Origin: Deferribacter desulfuricans SSM1
GTDB lineage: Bacteria; Chrysiogenota; Deferribacteres; Deferribacterales; Deferribacteraceae
NCBI RefSeq assembly: GCF_000010985.1
Contig: NC_013939.1
Location: forward strand, 2,013,501 to 2,077,500
Length of the DNA stretch: 64,000 nucleotides
Reading direction: 5' to 3'
Below the pieces are notes generated by a model that had not been told where the DNA came from, did not search any database, and saw only the letters and a program-made list of their open reading frames with translations. Below, in pieces: positions 9,120 through 18,677 of the stretch. The position numbers and the translations under genes were made by a program. Position 1 is the stretch's first letter, and every line of letters begins with the position of its first letter.

Positions 9120-10263
9120 AAATAGGAGGAGGCTTTTTAACCTCCTCCTTTCTTTTTTTAAAGGGGAATTAAAAGAAGATTTTTTTCATGACTCACCATA
9201 TAGAAAATTTTATAGAAAAATATACTTTGAAACATTTAAACATCTTGGTTTCATTCAATACATTTTGACTAGTTATCTAAAAAAAGAAACACCGATAGAA
9301 TCGATAGCAGCACTTACATTAGGCACAGCACAAATCCTTTTTTTATCTGATATCCCTGAATATGCTGCTGTAAATGAATCGGTAAACCTTGTAAAAGGGA
9401 AACAAAAATCACTTGTTAATGCTGTTTTAAGAAGAATAGCTTCAAATAAAGAAGCTATTCTAAAGCAATACTCAATATTATATGATTTCCCTGAATATTT
9501 TATCGATAGATGGAAAAACAAATTTAATAATCAAGAAGACTTTGAAAAGTTTTTAAAATCTATACATGAAAAACCTGAATATTATCTACTTGAAGTAGAC
9601 ACATTAAAACCAACTCCATACTTTGAAGATTTTGATAAAAAAAGATATTACCCAATGGATATAAACTCACAAAGAATACCTTTACTTTATGAAGTTAAAA
9701 ACCCTCAAAAAATATTAGATTGCTGTGCTGCACCAGGCGGTAAAACAATTATTTTATCAAAAAAGTACCCAGAATCAAAAATAACTGCTATGGACAAATC
9801 AAGAGAAAGATTAATACTTTTAAAAAATAACATAAAAAACTTTTCATTAGAAAATGTAACACCAATACTTGCAGATTTCTTAGATTATAAATTTAATGAA
9901 AAATTCGACTTTATACTTCTCGATGCTCCTTGCACATCACTTGGAACCATCAGAAAACATCCTGAAGTAGTATGGCTTAAAAACGATAAAGATATAAATA
10001 AAATGTCTAAAATTCAAAAAAGATTTTTGGATAAAGCGTTATCTCTCTTAAATAATAATGGGATATTAATCTACAGTGTCTGCTCACTTGAAAAAGAGGA
10101 AGGGATTAATAATATAAACTATATTATAAACAAATATAAAAATGTAAAACTTTTAAAACCTACCATCCCTTTAAATTCAGAAGAAAAAGACTTTTTCTAT
10201 ACACCTTTTCATTTATCAAAAGGGGATGGTTTTTTTGCAGCAGTTCTAACAAAAACTGAATAA
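9109..10263 (+). CDS. rsmB: RsmB-type 16S rRNA (cytosine-C5) methyltransferase
   Basis: SAM-dependent methyltransferase that modifies a cytosine of 16S rRNA. The N-terminal NusB-like helical domain covers about residues 5-135. The C-domain has the SAM loop [15 protein letters not shown] and the two catalytic cysteines in [16 protein letters not shown] and [11 protein letters not shown]. The first ATG is at 9109, overlapping the htpX stop by 11 bases (384 aa); an in-frame TTG lies at 9094. No ribosome site is seen before either, so coupling to htpX is likely. The codons for residues 6-17 form the hairpin at 9124-9159. The N-terminal pattern [17 protein letters not shown] matches the expected start of the NusB-like domain, so these codons do seem to be coding. 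Confidence 0.85.
   Translation: MPDKNRRRLFNLLLSFFKGELKEDFFHDSPYRKFYRKIYFETFKHLGFIQYILTSYLKKETPIESIAALTLGTAQILFLSDIPEYAAVNESVNLVKGKQKSLVNAVLRRIASNKEAILKQYSILYDFPEYFIDRWKNKFNNQEDFEKFLKSIHEKPEYYLLEVDTLKPTPYFEDFDKKRYYPMDINSQRIPLLYEVKNPQKILDCCAAPGGKTIILSKKYPESKITAMDKSRERLILLKNNIKNFSLENVTPILADFLDYKFNEKFDFILLDAPCTSLGTIRKHPEVVWLKNDKDINKMSKIQKRFLDKALSLLNNNGILIYSVCSLEKEEGINNINYIINKYKNVKLLKPTIPLNSEEKDFFYTPFHLSKGDGFFAAVLTKTE
9124..9159 (+). terminator. Terminator-like hairpin inside the start of rsmB
   Basis: AGGAGGAGG (9124-9132) pairs perfectly with CCTCCTCCT (9141-9149), followed by TTCTTTTTTT. It begins five bases after the htpX stop and has every feature of a Rho-independent terminator, yet lies within the rsmB reading frame. 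Confidence 0.75.
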
Positions 10264-10310
10264 ATTATTATAACCTACCAATAGGACAATAATAATTGCT
10301 CAAGTTTTCC

Positions 10311-10383
10311 AGTTTGCTTCGCTACCGCTCGCAAAGACGAAAGATGGTGGTCATTGCGAGGAGCTTTAGCGACGAAGTAGTCT
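10311..10383. repeat. Intergenic hairpin repeat, facing pair
   Basis: A diverged arm (TTTGCTTCGC to CTCGCAAAGAC, 10311-10338) faces a second arm GTCATTGCGAG to GACGAAGTAGTCT (10350-10383). It fills the gap between the convergent rsmB and thioredoxin-like genes. The sequence GTTAGTCTATTGTTC just after it resembles the right end of the larger elements. Confidence 0.8.
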
Positions 10384-10409
10384 TAAAGTTAGTCTATTGT
10401 TCATATACT

Positions 10410-10844
10410 TTATTCTTTAAGCATTTCTAAAATTTCATCAAATGTTTTGTAACCAGGTGCGATATCAACGAGTTCCCCTTTTTTATTGTAAACTGCAGTT
10501 ATTGGTACAAATCTCGCGTTAATATGGTTTACTAATTCCTCCGAAGCCAAGTAAAAGGGGTAATTAACATTTAGTTTTTTATACGCTCGTTTTGCGCTGC
10601 TTTCAATTTTGTCAATTGCAACAAGAATAACATTTATATTTTTTTTGCTCAAAAACAGATTATTTTCATGCAACTCTTTTATCTCTTTTTTACAATATGG
10701 ACAGTATGAAGCCCAAAAAACAACTATTACATCTGATTTTTCCCCTTTTATTATCCCTTCATATTCTTTCACAGAAAGCCTATTTGATGAATAGGAAATA
10801 TCAGCAATAAAAATAATCAACAATAAAATTAAATATTTTTTCAT
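10410..10844 (-). CDS. Exported thioredoxin-like protein (TlpA/ResA type)
   Basis: 144 residues. A hydrophobic leader of about 20 residues after MKKY predicts export, so the thioredoxin fold should act in the periplasm. The redox motif is CPYC in VVFWASYCPYCKKEIKE, and the cis-proline loop is RFVPITAVYN. Such proteins reduce disulfides, often on apocytochromes or other envelope proteins. It is the last gene of the comEC-thiF-thiS run and starts on the base where thiS ends. No haem-lyase genes are near, so the partner is unknown. Confidence 0.85.
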   Translation of the reverse strand: MKKYLILLLIIFIADISYSSNRLSVKEYEGIIKGEKSDVIVVFWASYCPYCKKEIKELHENNLFLSKKNINVILVAIDKIESSAKRAYKKLNVNYPFYLASEELVNHINARFVPITAVYNKKGELVDIAPGYKTFDEILEMLKE

Positions 10845-11044
10845 TAACCACCTCCAACAAATTGAATCAACTCCAAAACATCACCATCTTTTAACACTAT
10901 ACTATCATAATTTTTTTTATCTAATACTTCACCATTGTATTCTATGACAATTCTATCAACATTAAGTTTTAAATTATTAATAATATCTGCAACTGTTTGA
11001 TTATCTTCAACTATCTTAGTTTTGCCATTTATTTTTATCTCCAT
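10844..11044 (-). CDS. thiS: Sulfur carrier protein ThiS
   Basis: 66 residues from the ATG at 11044, which has GAGGTG upstream; an in-frame GTG lies at 11050. Beta-grasp fold ending in Gly-Gly-Gly (LIQFVGGG). In this family the terminal glycine is adenylated by ThiF and then carries the sulfur for thiazole synthesis of thiamine. The gene lies directly after thiF. A thiG gene is not in the window. Confidence 0.9.
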   Translation of the reverse strand: MEIKINGKTKIVEDNQTVADIINNLKLNVDRIVIEYNGEVLDKKNYDSIVLKDGDVLELIQFVGGG

Positions 11045-11054
11045 TAACACACCT

Positions 11055-11864
11055 CTAATCTTTTAACAAACCAAGTAGATATCTAATCACTAAATTTGCT
11101 TGCATATTGGCTGCTACTGCAACTCTTGTAGCCATCAACCCTTCCCCTGGCTTTGCTTCATTTATAAAGTCACCAACAATATAAACATTCTTACCAATCC
11201 TTTCAACCCTTAATAGCGAAGTATCGTGCACCCCAGCAACCCCACTTGCACCAATTATAATCTTATCAGGAAAAAGTTTCATACACGATTTTATAAGCAT
11301 AGCTTTCGTTTCAGCCTTATCAAAGGCCTCAACTATAACATCAACATCATCAAATAAATCTTTAACATTATTTTCATCTACTAATACATCAATAGCATCA
11401 TATGTAATATAAGGATTAACTCTCAATAAAGTTTCCAACAATGCTTCTGTTTTTTTCAACCCTATTTGATCTATAAAATAATATTGTCTATTTAAATTTG
11501 ATGGTTCCACCACATCAAAGTCTATTAACCTTAAAAATCCAACGCCCATTCTTGCTAAAGAAACAGCAATATTAGAACCAAGACCACCAAGACCAGTAAT
11601 AGCCACTCTCCCTTTTTTCAATTTTTCATGTACACCTGGGGTATGCCTTGCCACCATCAAGTATTCAAGCTCTTCTTTAGATGGCTTTTCACCTCTTTTA
11701 ATAAAAACCACTTTATCTCCGGATTTAAGCCTTATATCTGTATTAACAATATGACCATTATAAATTATAATATCTGCATCAGGTTTTAAATTACCCTTTA
11801 ACTGATAAAGTGTTATCTCATCATCAATTTCATATTCTTTCTCATTTACAAAAATCTTCATCAT
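11055..11864 (-). CDS. thiF: ThiF-type ThiS adenylyltransferase with N-terminal ThiS-like domain
   Basis: 269 residues. Residues 1 to about 60 look like a second beta-grasp, ThiS-like domain without a terminal Gly-Gly. The rest is an E1-like adenylation domain with the nucleotide loop VAITGLGGLGSNIAV and the motif LIDFDVVEPSNLNRQYYF. The CXXC zinc pairs of some E1-like enzymes are absent. This ThiS-ThiF fusion layout is known in anaerobes. It should activate the ThiS encoded just downstream. The ATG overlaps the comEC-like gene by 23 bases and has GGGAG upstream. Confidence 0.88.
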   Translation of the reverse strand: MMKIFVNEKEYEIDDEITLYQLKGNLKPDADIIIYNGHIVNTDIRLKSGDKVVFIKRGEKPSKEELEYLMVARHTPGVHEKLKKGRVAITGLGGLGSNIAVSLARMGVGFLRLIDFDVVEPSNLNRQYYFIDQIGLKKTEALLETLLRVNPYITYDAIDVLVDENNVKDLFDDVDVIVEAFDKAETKAMLIKSCMKLFPDKIIIGASGVAGVHDTSLLRVERIGKNVYIVGDFINEAKPGEGLMATRVAVAANMQANLVIRYLLGLLKD

Positions 11865-13473
11865 AACTTAAGCTCCCGTTAATAATAGTAACACACCTAG
11901 TATTGTATAGCTCTATTATATTGTTTGACTTTACTATATTTCTATAAATTATATAAAGTTTATCTTTTAAAGGTGTATTTATTGAATTTGACCTTGTCAT
12001 ATAAACTATCTCACAATTTGGTTTATTTCCATTTATACAAATCTTTTCTATACTAAAATTCCTATATTTCAAATAGTAATTATTACCATCATAAATAAAT
12101 ATTTCTCCATTATCAAAGACTTTATTTCCATATCTTGCAACAATAGGTAAAAACTTATATTTGAAGTCATTATAAAAACCTTTAAAAAAAACTTGAGTAG
12201 GCTCCCTTAAATCTACAAACCCCTTTGATCTCACCATATTTGGAAAAATTATTATATTTTCTTGCTTCATGTTGATAAAAGGGATCAAAAAAGCCAGCAA
12301 AAGTATCCATATTTTTCTAAATTTTATAAAAAGAGCTATCAACATTATCAAAACAATAAACAGTAAAACATCAATCTTATGCAAAATAAAAAATGAGTAA
12401 CTAAAATTATATAAAGTACTCACCAGCTTTTCTATCAATAGCTCTATCTGTTCAACAGATGGGATTATAAAATTAATTCCCAATGGCAAAAACAATCCCA
12501 ATACAAGCAAAATATAGATAAACGGCAGCACCAAAAACGTATTAATTACTCCTAAATAATTAAAGTTTCCAAAAAAATATAAAATAAAAGGCATAGTAAA
12601 TGCTGTTGCAGCTATAGGAACTGCTATAAATTGATACCTTTTGAGACTACTTACAACTAAAATTATACCAAAAACAGCTGAAAAGGATAAAATAAATGAA
12701 ATATCAAATAACGTTTCTGGTGATAATAGGATAAATAATCCACAAAGAAACAGTGCCAATTTCAACAAGCTAGTTTTAACGTCTAAAAATAATGCAACAA
12801 ATATAATTATTGCAAAAGTAGCAGCTCTTATGACTGTGATTTTAAATCCTGTCAAAATAATAAAAATAATTAATGATAACGAAACAATCAAATATCTAAA
12901 TTTAACAGGCAAAAATGAAAACAGAAAATAAATTATAGAAATTATAAGCCCCACATGCAAACCAGAAATTGCCAATAAATGATAAACACCCGTGATTATA
13001 AACTTATCCTTTAAATCACTACTCAGATAATCTCTATTTCCAAATAGCGCTGCCTGTAAAATTTTTATATTACCAGCAGATAAAATGTAAAGCTTCCTGC
13101 AGACCTTATTCCGCTTTTTAATAATCTTGGAAATAACTGGTATATAGATAATTTTATCACCATAAATTATCTCACCACCTTTAAGCTCCGCCTTAGGAAC
13201 CCCTCTTTTTGCATCGTCAAAATAGATATTTTTAGCTTCAGTAATAACCTGAATCTTTGGTAAAAAAATATTAAAAACAACAATTAAACTTAGAAAAATA
13301 AAGTAAGCTTTACTTTTTATGAAAAATCTTAAACCAAGTGCAATAAAAATTAGGTATAAAAATAAATAAAAGTTTTTTTGTTGTATATCAAAAAGATGTG
13401 CGAAATATCCACATATAATGGAAAATAAAAGAAAAATCTCAGTTTTAAATTTAAGACTTGATAACTTTATCAT
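11842..13473 (-). CDS. comEC: ComEC/Rec2-family membrane protein
   Basis: 543 residues, about ten hydrophobic segments, with the family hallmark YHLLAISGLHVGLIISIIY in the competence domain. ComEC forms the channel that brings transforming single strands across the inner membrane. Full-length homologues of 700-800 residues have a C-terminal metallo-beta-lactamase-like domain; here the last ~130 residues lack its HxHxDH motif, so this is a short form. No other competence genes are near. DNA uptake is therefore plausible but not certain. It is followed directly by thiF, thiS and the thioredoxin gene. Confidence 0.8.
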   Translation of the reverse strand: MIKLSSLKFKTEIFLLFSIICGYFAHLFDIQQKNFYLFLYLIFIALGLRFFIKSKAYFIFLSLIVVFNIFLPKIQVITEAKNIYFDDAKRGVPKAELKGGEIIYGDKIIYIPVISKIIKKRNKVCRKLYILSAGNIKILQAALFGNRDYLSSDLKDKFIITGVYHLLAISGLHVGLIISIIYFLFSFLPVKFRYLIVSLSLIIFIILTGFKITVIRAATFAIIIFVALFLDVKTSLLKLALFLCGLFILLSPETLFDISFILSFSAVFGIILVVSSLKRYQFIAVPIAATAFTMPFILYFFGNFNYLGVINTFLVLPFIYILLVLGLFLPLGINFIIPSVEQIELLIEKLVSTLYNFSYSFFILHKIDVLLFIVLIMLIALFIKFRKIWILLLAFLIPFINMKQENIIIFPNMVRSKGFVDLREPTQVFFKGFYNDFKYKFLPIVARYGNKVFDNGEIFIYDGNNYYLKYRNFSIEKICINGNKPNCEIVYMTRSNSINTPLKDKLYIIYRNIVKSNNIIELYNTRCVTIINGSLSYDEDFCK

Positions 13474-13537
13474 CTAATTTTATAACCTTTAAACACATTA
13501 TAAAGATAATTTATATTATACCTTATTTGGAGTTAAT

Positions 13538-14164
13538 ATGAATAAGAAATTTCCACCACTTTTTACTTTTGTGGGTAGTTCAGGCAGTGGCAAAACAACA
13601 TTTATCGAAAATCTTATACCAATTTTTGTTGATAAAGGGTTAAAAGTTGGTGCTATAAAGCATGATGCACATAAATTTGAAATTGATAAACCTGGGAAAG
13701 ATTCCTACAGATTAAAACATGCTGGTGCAAAACAGGTATTGATATCATCAAAAGAAAAAATAGCAGCGGTTATTGATACAAATAGAGACATCCCCTTAAA
13801 AGAGCTAATTTTAAAATACTTTACAGAGTGTGACATAATCATAACTGAAGGATATAAAAAAAGTAGTATCCCTAAATTTGAAGTTTACAGAATTGCAAAC
13901 GGTAAAAACCCTTTATGCTTAAATGATGAAACTTTGATAGGGGTTATCACTGATAGTAATATCAATACAAATGTTAGAAAATTCTTATTAAATGATTACG
14001 AAAAAGTTGCAGAATATATTTTAACAATTGCAAATATACAAGATATAGATATAGAAATCAATTGCGATGATGAAATTTTAAAAAACATATTAATAGATAA
14101 ATGTAAAAATCTAAAATTTTTCAGTCACGTACAAAAAATAAAGATAAATGTGGAGTTTGATTGA
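13538..14164 (+). CDS. mobB: MobB-type GTP-binding protein of molybdenum cofactor synthesis
   Basis: 208 residues. The N-terminus has the P-loop Gly13-x4-Gly-Lys19-Thr20 in TFVGSSGSGKTTFIENL, then GLKVGAIKHDAHKFEIDKPG, typical of MobB. MobB assists in attaching GMP to molybdopterin. The last ~50 residues after the NTPase domain are less conserved and Asp/Lys-rich. It overlaps dnaE by one base, which suggests cotranscription with the polymerase gene. Confidence 0.9.
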   Translation: MNKKFPPLFTFVGSSGSGKTTFIENLIPIFVDKGLKVGAIKHDAHKFEIDKPGKDSYRLKHAGAKQVLISSKEKIAAVIDTNRDIPLKELILKYFTECDIIITEGYKKSSIPKFEVYRIANGKNPLCLNDETLIGVITDSNINTNVRKFLLNDYEKVAEYILTIANIQDIDIEINCDDEILKNILIDKCKNLKFFSHVQKIKINVEFD

Positions 14165-17100
14165 TGAGTAAAGATTTTGTCCATTTACACCTCCACACAC
14201 AATATTCATTGTTAGATGGAGCAATCCATATTTCAGAACTTATGCAAAAATTGAAAGAAAACGGTAGTAAAGCCGTAGCCATCACCGATCATGGAACAAT
14301 GTATGGGATAGTGGATTTCTATACTCAGGCATTAGCAAATGATATAAAACCGATAATAGGATGTGAGGTCTATGTAGCCCCGGATTCAAGATTTAATAAA
14401 AACTATGATAAAAAAGAGGATAAAAATTATCACTTAGTCCTATTAGCTCAGACTAATACAGGATTGAAAAATCTTCAATATTTAGTTTCAAAAGCCCATA
14501 TTGAAGGGTTTTATTATAAACCACGAATTGATAAAGAGCTTCTTGCAAAACATTCAAAAGGGTTAATTGCCCTATCCGCTTGCTTAGCTGGTGAGCCTGC
14601 AAGAAAGCTATTAAACGAAGGGTATGAAGCAGCAAAAAAAGCGGCTCTTGAGTACTATGAAATTATGGGGAAAGATAACTATTTTTTAGAAATCCAAGAC
14701 AATGGAATTAATGAACAAAATTTAGTTAATAAAAAATTAATAGAGATATCCAAAGAGACAGGAATACCACTTGTAGCAACCAACGATTGCCACTTTTTAA
14801 ACAGAGAAGATTATTATTCTCATCAAGTTTTAATGTGTATTCAATATCAGCAAACTTTAAATGACCCAAATAGAAGAGATTCTCACTCATCAGAACTTTA
14901 TGTAAAATCACCCAAAGAAATGTGGAAATCCTTTAATGAAGTTGAAGAAGCTTTAATAAACACTGTTAAAATTGCCGAAAGATGTAATGTCTCAATGACA
15001 TTTGGTGAATTACATCTTCCTGTATATGATGTTCCGGAAGGATACACTTTAAAAACCTATTTAGAACATATCTCAAAAGAAGGGCTTCATAAAAGACTTG
15101 CAAAAGTGCCATTAGAATTACACTCAAAATATTACGAAAGATTAGAATACGAACTTAAAATAATACACGAAAAAGGGTATGACGGTTATTATCTAATAGT
15201 TTGGGACTTTATAAATTATGCAAGAAAAAATAAAATACCAGTTGGCCCTGGTAGAGGCTCTGGTGCTGGTTCTCTTGTAGCCTATGCCGTAGGGATTACA
15301 GATATTGATCCTATAAAATATAAACTACTTTTTGAAAGATTTTTAAACCCAGAACGTAAAAGCATGCCCGACTTTGATATCGACTTCTGTATGAATAGAA
15401 GGGAAGAAGTAATTGATTATGTGAGAAATAAATATGGGCATGATAGAGTAGCTCAAATCATCACTTTTGGTAAATTGCTTGCAAGAGGTGTTATAAGGGA
15501 TGTTGGAAGAGTATTGGAAATCCCATTAAAAACTGTGGACAAAATAGCCAAAATGATCCCTGAAAAGCCAGGCCTCACTTTGAAAAAAGCGCTGGAAATG
15601 GATTCAGAATTAAAACCAAATATAGAAAGTATAGAAAAGGGGAAAGAGCTTTTAGATCATGCACTAAAATTAGAAGGATTACTAAGAAACGCAGGGATGC
15701 ACGCAGCAGGTGTGGTAATTGCTGATAAACCACTGGTAGAATATGTACCTCTTTGTAAGGGGCAAAATGATGAAGTAGTAACTCAATTTGAAAAGGATAC
15801 ACTTGAAAAAGTTGGGCTAGTTAAATTTGACTTTTTAGGATTAAAAAACCTCACAGTAATAGATTATGCATCTAAACTGATAAGAGAAACAAAAGATTCA
15901 GATTTTGACATATCCTCAATCCCATTAGATGACAAAAAAACCTTTGAACTTTTATCAAGTGGAGAAACAACAGGTGTATTCCAGCTTGAAAGTAGCGGGA
16001 TGAAAAACCTTCTCAAAAAATTAAAACCAACAACCTTTGAAGATATAATAGCCTTAGTGGCCCTTTATAGACCTGGCCCTATTGGTAGTGGGATGCTTGA
16101 TGACTTTGTAAAAAGAAAACATGGTCTTCAAGAGGTTACTTACCCATTACCTGAGTTAGAGGAGATATTAAAAGAGACTTACGGTATTATTGTTTATCAA
16201 GAACAGGTAATGCAGATTGCCCAAATTGTTGCTGGATACTCACTTGGAAGTGCGGATTTACTTAGAAGAGCAATGGGTAAGAAAAAACCAGAAGAGATGG
16301 CAAAACATAGAGAGATATTCCTTTATGGTGATGAAAAATTAGGGATAGAAGGCGCTGTAAAAAGAGGTTTTGATGAAAAAATAGCTTCAGAGATTTTCGA
16401 TTTAATGGCAAAATTTGCAGAATACGGATTTAACAAAAGTCACTCTGCAGCTTATGCAATGGTGAGTTATCAGACTGCATATCTTAAAGCTCATTACCCT
16501 GTTGAATATATGGCAGCACTTTTATCAAATGAACTTGAAAAAGGGGATAAAGTAGTTGGTTTTATTGATGAATGTAAAAAAATGGGGATAAAGGTTTTAA
16601 AACCTGATATAAACGAATCATTTAGAGATTTTATCATAACTGGTGATTCTATCAGATTTGGATTAGGCGCTATAAAAAATGTAGGTTTTGGAGCAATAGA
16701 TGAAATCATAAAAGAGAGAAAAACAAATGGTAAATACAAGAGTATTTATGACCTCTGTAAACGTGTAGACCTCAGAACAGTCAACAGAAAAGTACTTGAA
16801 TCTCTCATCAAGGCCGGAGCACTTGATTCTTTCGGCAAAAACAGAAGACAGCATCTTCAGGTACTCGATGATGCCATTGAAAGCGGACAAAAAGAGCAGC
16901 AACTAAAAAATGAAGGTATCATTACCATAGAAGATATTTTAAAAGAGAATGGGATAGATGAGATTGAAGAGGAACATTATCCAGATGTTGAAGAAATGCC
17001 AGAAAACGAGCTATTAAAGTTTGAAAAAGAGGTTTTAGGATTTTATCTCACAAATCACCCTTTAGTAAATTATTCAAATATTCTTGATATTTTTACTAAA

Positions 17101-17646
17101 AGATCCAGCGATATCGAGACTACTGATGAGAATAATTTAATAATGGTAGGAGGAATTGTAAAAGGGGTTAAAAATTATATCACAAAAACAAACGAAAGGA
17201 TGGCATTTGTAACTTTAGAAGATTTAGAAGGAACAATGGATGTGGTCGTGTTCCCTAAACTTTATAAAGAGAATGTAAGGCACTTAGTTGAAGACGCTAT
17301 AATAATTGTTAAAGGTGTTGTCAATTTTAAAGATGACACATATTCTATCGTAGCAGAAGAGATTTTTGGTATAGAAGAAGCTTTTGAAGAATTAATAAAC
17401 GGTGTAAAACTAAAAATTACCTCAACAGGATTCAATAAAAAGCTATGTCAAGAACTAAAAAATGTAATCCTAAAAGAAAAAGGGGAGAAAAAACTTTTCT
17501 TTGAAGTCAGTGTTCCTAAAAAAGGGGTGGTTACTCTTGAAGCTTCTGAAGACTTTAAAATTTCACCCACATTAGCTTTTTTTAAACAGATAGATGGTAT
17601 ATTAGGTGAAAATAGATATGAGGTAATAGTAGAAAATGGGCAATAG
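14164..17646 (+). CDS. dnaE: DNA polymerase III alpha subunit
   Basis: 1160 residues, normal for DnaE, the replicative polymerase. The PHP domain starts FVHLHLHTQYSLLDGAI and covers about residues 3-215. The palm contains the catalytic motif PDFDIDF with Asp403 and Asp405, and GPGRGSGAGSLVAYA lies before it. The fingers, helix-hairpin-helix and an OB fold (about residues 985-1065, MVGGIVKGVKNYITK) follow. The ATG at 14164 overlaps the mobB stop by one base; an in-frame TTG lies one codon upstream. The 3' end overlaps thiD by 11 bases. Confidence 0.97.
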   Translation: MSKDFVHLHLHTQYSLLDGAIHISELMQKLKENGSKAVAITDHGTMYGIVDFYTQALANDIKPIIGCEVYVAPDSRFNKNYDKKEDKNYHLVLLAQTNTGLKNLQYLVSKAHIEGFYYKPRIDKELLAKHSKGLIALSACLAGEPARKLLNEGYEAAKKAALEYYEIMGKDNYFLEIQDNGINEQNLVNKKLIEISKETGIPLVATNDCHFLNREDYYSHQVLMCIQYQQTLNDPNRRDSHSSELYVKSPKEMWKSFNEVEEALINTVKIAERCNVSMTFGELHLPVYDVPEGYTLKTYLEHISKEGLHKRLAKVPLELHSKYYERLEYELKIIHEKGYDGYYLIVWDFINYARKNKIPVGPGRGSGAGSLVAYAVGITDIDPIKYKLLFERFLNPERKSMPDFDIDFCMNRREEVIDYVRNKYGHDRVAQIITFGKLLARGVIRDVGRVLEIPLKTVDKIAKMIPEKPGLTLKKALEMDSELKPNIESIEKGKELLDHALKLEGLLRNAGMHAAGVVIADKPLVEYVPLCKGQNDEVVTQFEKDTLEKVGLVKFDFLGLKNLTVIDYASKLIRETKDSDFDISSIPLDDKKTFELLSSGETTGVFQLESSGMKNLLKKLKPTTFEDIIALVALYRPGPIGSGMLDDFVKRKHGLQEVTYPLPELEEILKETYGIIVYQEQVMQIAQIVAGYSLGSADLLRRAMGKKKPEEMAKHREIFLYGDEKLGIEGAVKRGFDEKIASEIFDLMAKFAEYGFNKSHSAAYAMVSYQTAYLKAHYPVEYMAALLSNELEKGDKVVGFIDECKKMGIKVLKPDINESFRDFIITGDSIRFGLGAIKNVGFGAIDEIIKERKTNGKYKSIYDLCKRVDLRTVNRKVLESLIKAGALDSFGKNRRQHLQVLDDAIESGQKEQQLKNEGIITIEDILKENGIDEIEEEHYPDVEEMPENELLKFEKEVLGFYLTNHPLVNYSNILDIFTKRSSDIETTDENNLIMVGGIVKGVKNYITKTNERMAFVTLEDLEGTMDVVVFPKLYKENVRHLVEDAIIIVKGVVNFKDDTYSIVAEEIFGIEEAFEELINGVKLKITSTGFNKKLCQELKNVILKEKGEKKLFFEVSVPKKGVVTLEASEDFKISPTLAFFKQIDGILGENRYEVIVENGQ

Positions 17647-18424
17647 TATCCCCGTTGTTTTGACAATAGCAGGCTCTGATGGTAGTAGTGGAGCTGGAAT
17701 ACAAGCTGATTTAAAAACCTTTTCGGCTTTAGGTGTCTATGGCCTTACGGTAATAACAGCAATCACAATCCAAAACACCAGACAGGTAAAACAAATTCAT
17801 CCTGTCTCTTTAAATTTATTAAAAGAGCAATTGGATATCCTTTATGCAGATTTTGATATCTCTTATGTAAAAATTGGGATGCTTGCAACCAAGGACATTG
17901 CTGAGTTTACTCTAAATTATTTAAAAGAAAAAAATAGCAAATATATTATCGATCCAGTACTTAAATCATCTTCCGGAACCCCTCTTTTTGAAGGGAATGC
18001 TGAAAAAATAGTAAATGGTGCGTATCTAATCACACCAAATTTAGATGAAGCCTCTATTTTAGCAGAGGTAAAAATTCAAACCATAGAAGATATGGAACAA
18101 GCTGCTAAATTAATTTACAATCAAGGGGCACAAAATGTTCTTTTAAAAGGTGGGCACTTAAAAGGGGATAAAGCTATAGATATTCTTTACGATGGAAAAG
18201 GGTTTGAATATTTCATAGCAGACAAGATAAAAACCAAAAATACCCATGGGACTGGTTGTACATTATCTTCTGCCATAACATCATATCTTGCTAGAGGTGA
18301 AAATCTTGTAATATCCATTAGAAAAGCTAAAGAATTTTTGCTAAAATCGATGCAAAGAGCTAAAGGACTAAATTTAGGAAAAGGTAGAGGACCTTTAATA
18401 CATTTTGAGGATGTGGCACAATAA
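17636..18424 (+). CDS. thiD: Hydroxymethylpyrimidine/phosphomethylpyrimidine kinase
   Basis: 262 residues of the ribokinase-like ThiD family, which phosphorylates HMP and HMP-phosphate in thiamine synthesis. Signatures are TIAGSDGSSGAGIQADLKTF at the N-terminus, VIDPVLKSSSGTPL-like DPVL in the middle, LLKGGHLKGDKAIDILYDG, and the phosphate loop KNTHGTGCTLSSAI. It overlaps dnaE by 11 bases. The last codons (EDVAQ and the stop) lie within the left terminal repeat of the element at 18406-18651, so the natural C-terminus appears to have been replaced. Confidence 0.94.
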   Translation: MGNSIPVVLTIAGSDGSSGAGIQADLKTFSALGVYGLTVITAITIQNTRQVKQIHPVSLNLLKEQLDILYADFDISYVKIGMLATKDIAEFTLNYLKEKNSKYIIDPVLKSSSGTPLFEGNAEKIVNGAYLITPNLDEASILAEVKIQTIEDMEQAAKLIYNQGAQNVLLKGGHLKGDKAIDILYDGKGFEYFIADKIKTKNTHGTGCTLSSAITSYLARGENLVISIRKAKEFLLKSMQRAKGLNLGKGRGPLIHFEDVAQ

Positions 18425-18651
18425 AAAAATAACATTTTGAGATTGCTTCGCTACGCTTGCAATGACAGCAAAACAGTCATTCGCGAGGAAGTGTAAGCTG
18501 ACGAAGCGATCTCAAATAAAACATTTGAAGCTGGAGATTGCTTCACTTCGTTCGCAATGACTAAAAATGGTCATTGCGAGGAAAAAGCGCCGGAGCAATC
18601 TAATGATTGTACTAATTGCATCAATATATTAAACTATTGTGCAACATCCTA
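18406..18651. mobile_element. MITE-like element with terminal inverted repeats
   Basis: Left end TGAGGATGTGGCACAATA (18406-18423) and right end TATTGTGCAACATCCTA (18635-18651) are inverted copies of each other. Inside are four repeat arms (18439-18600), alternating GATTGCTTCG...CAATGAC and GTCATT...GAGCAATC. About 246 bp, no coding frame. The left end overlaps the last codons of thiD. Confidence 0.7.
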
Positions 18652-18677
18652 ATTTTGAATATTTATAGGGGGCAATT

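Noticed and set aside
11842-11864. Frameshift between comEC-like and thiF genes
   Set aside because: Both frames have complete family patterns at their ends; a 23-base overlap is enough to explain the arrangement.
13474-13537. TPP riboswitch ahead of the comEC-thiF-thiS run
   Set aside because: No thi-box sequence is visible, and thiF/thiS lie inside the run rather than behind this gap.
18425-18677. tRNA or small RNA gene in the gap before argJ
   Set aside because: The sequence is fully explained by the MITE-like element; no cloverleaf or tRNA motifs.
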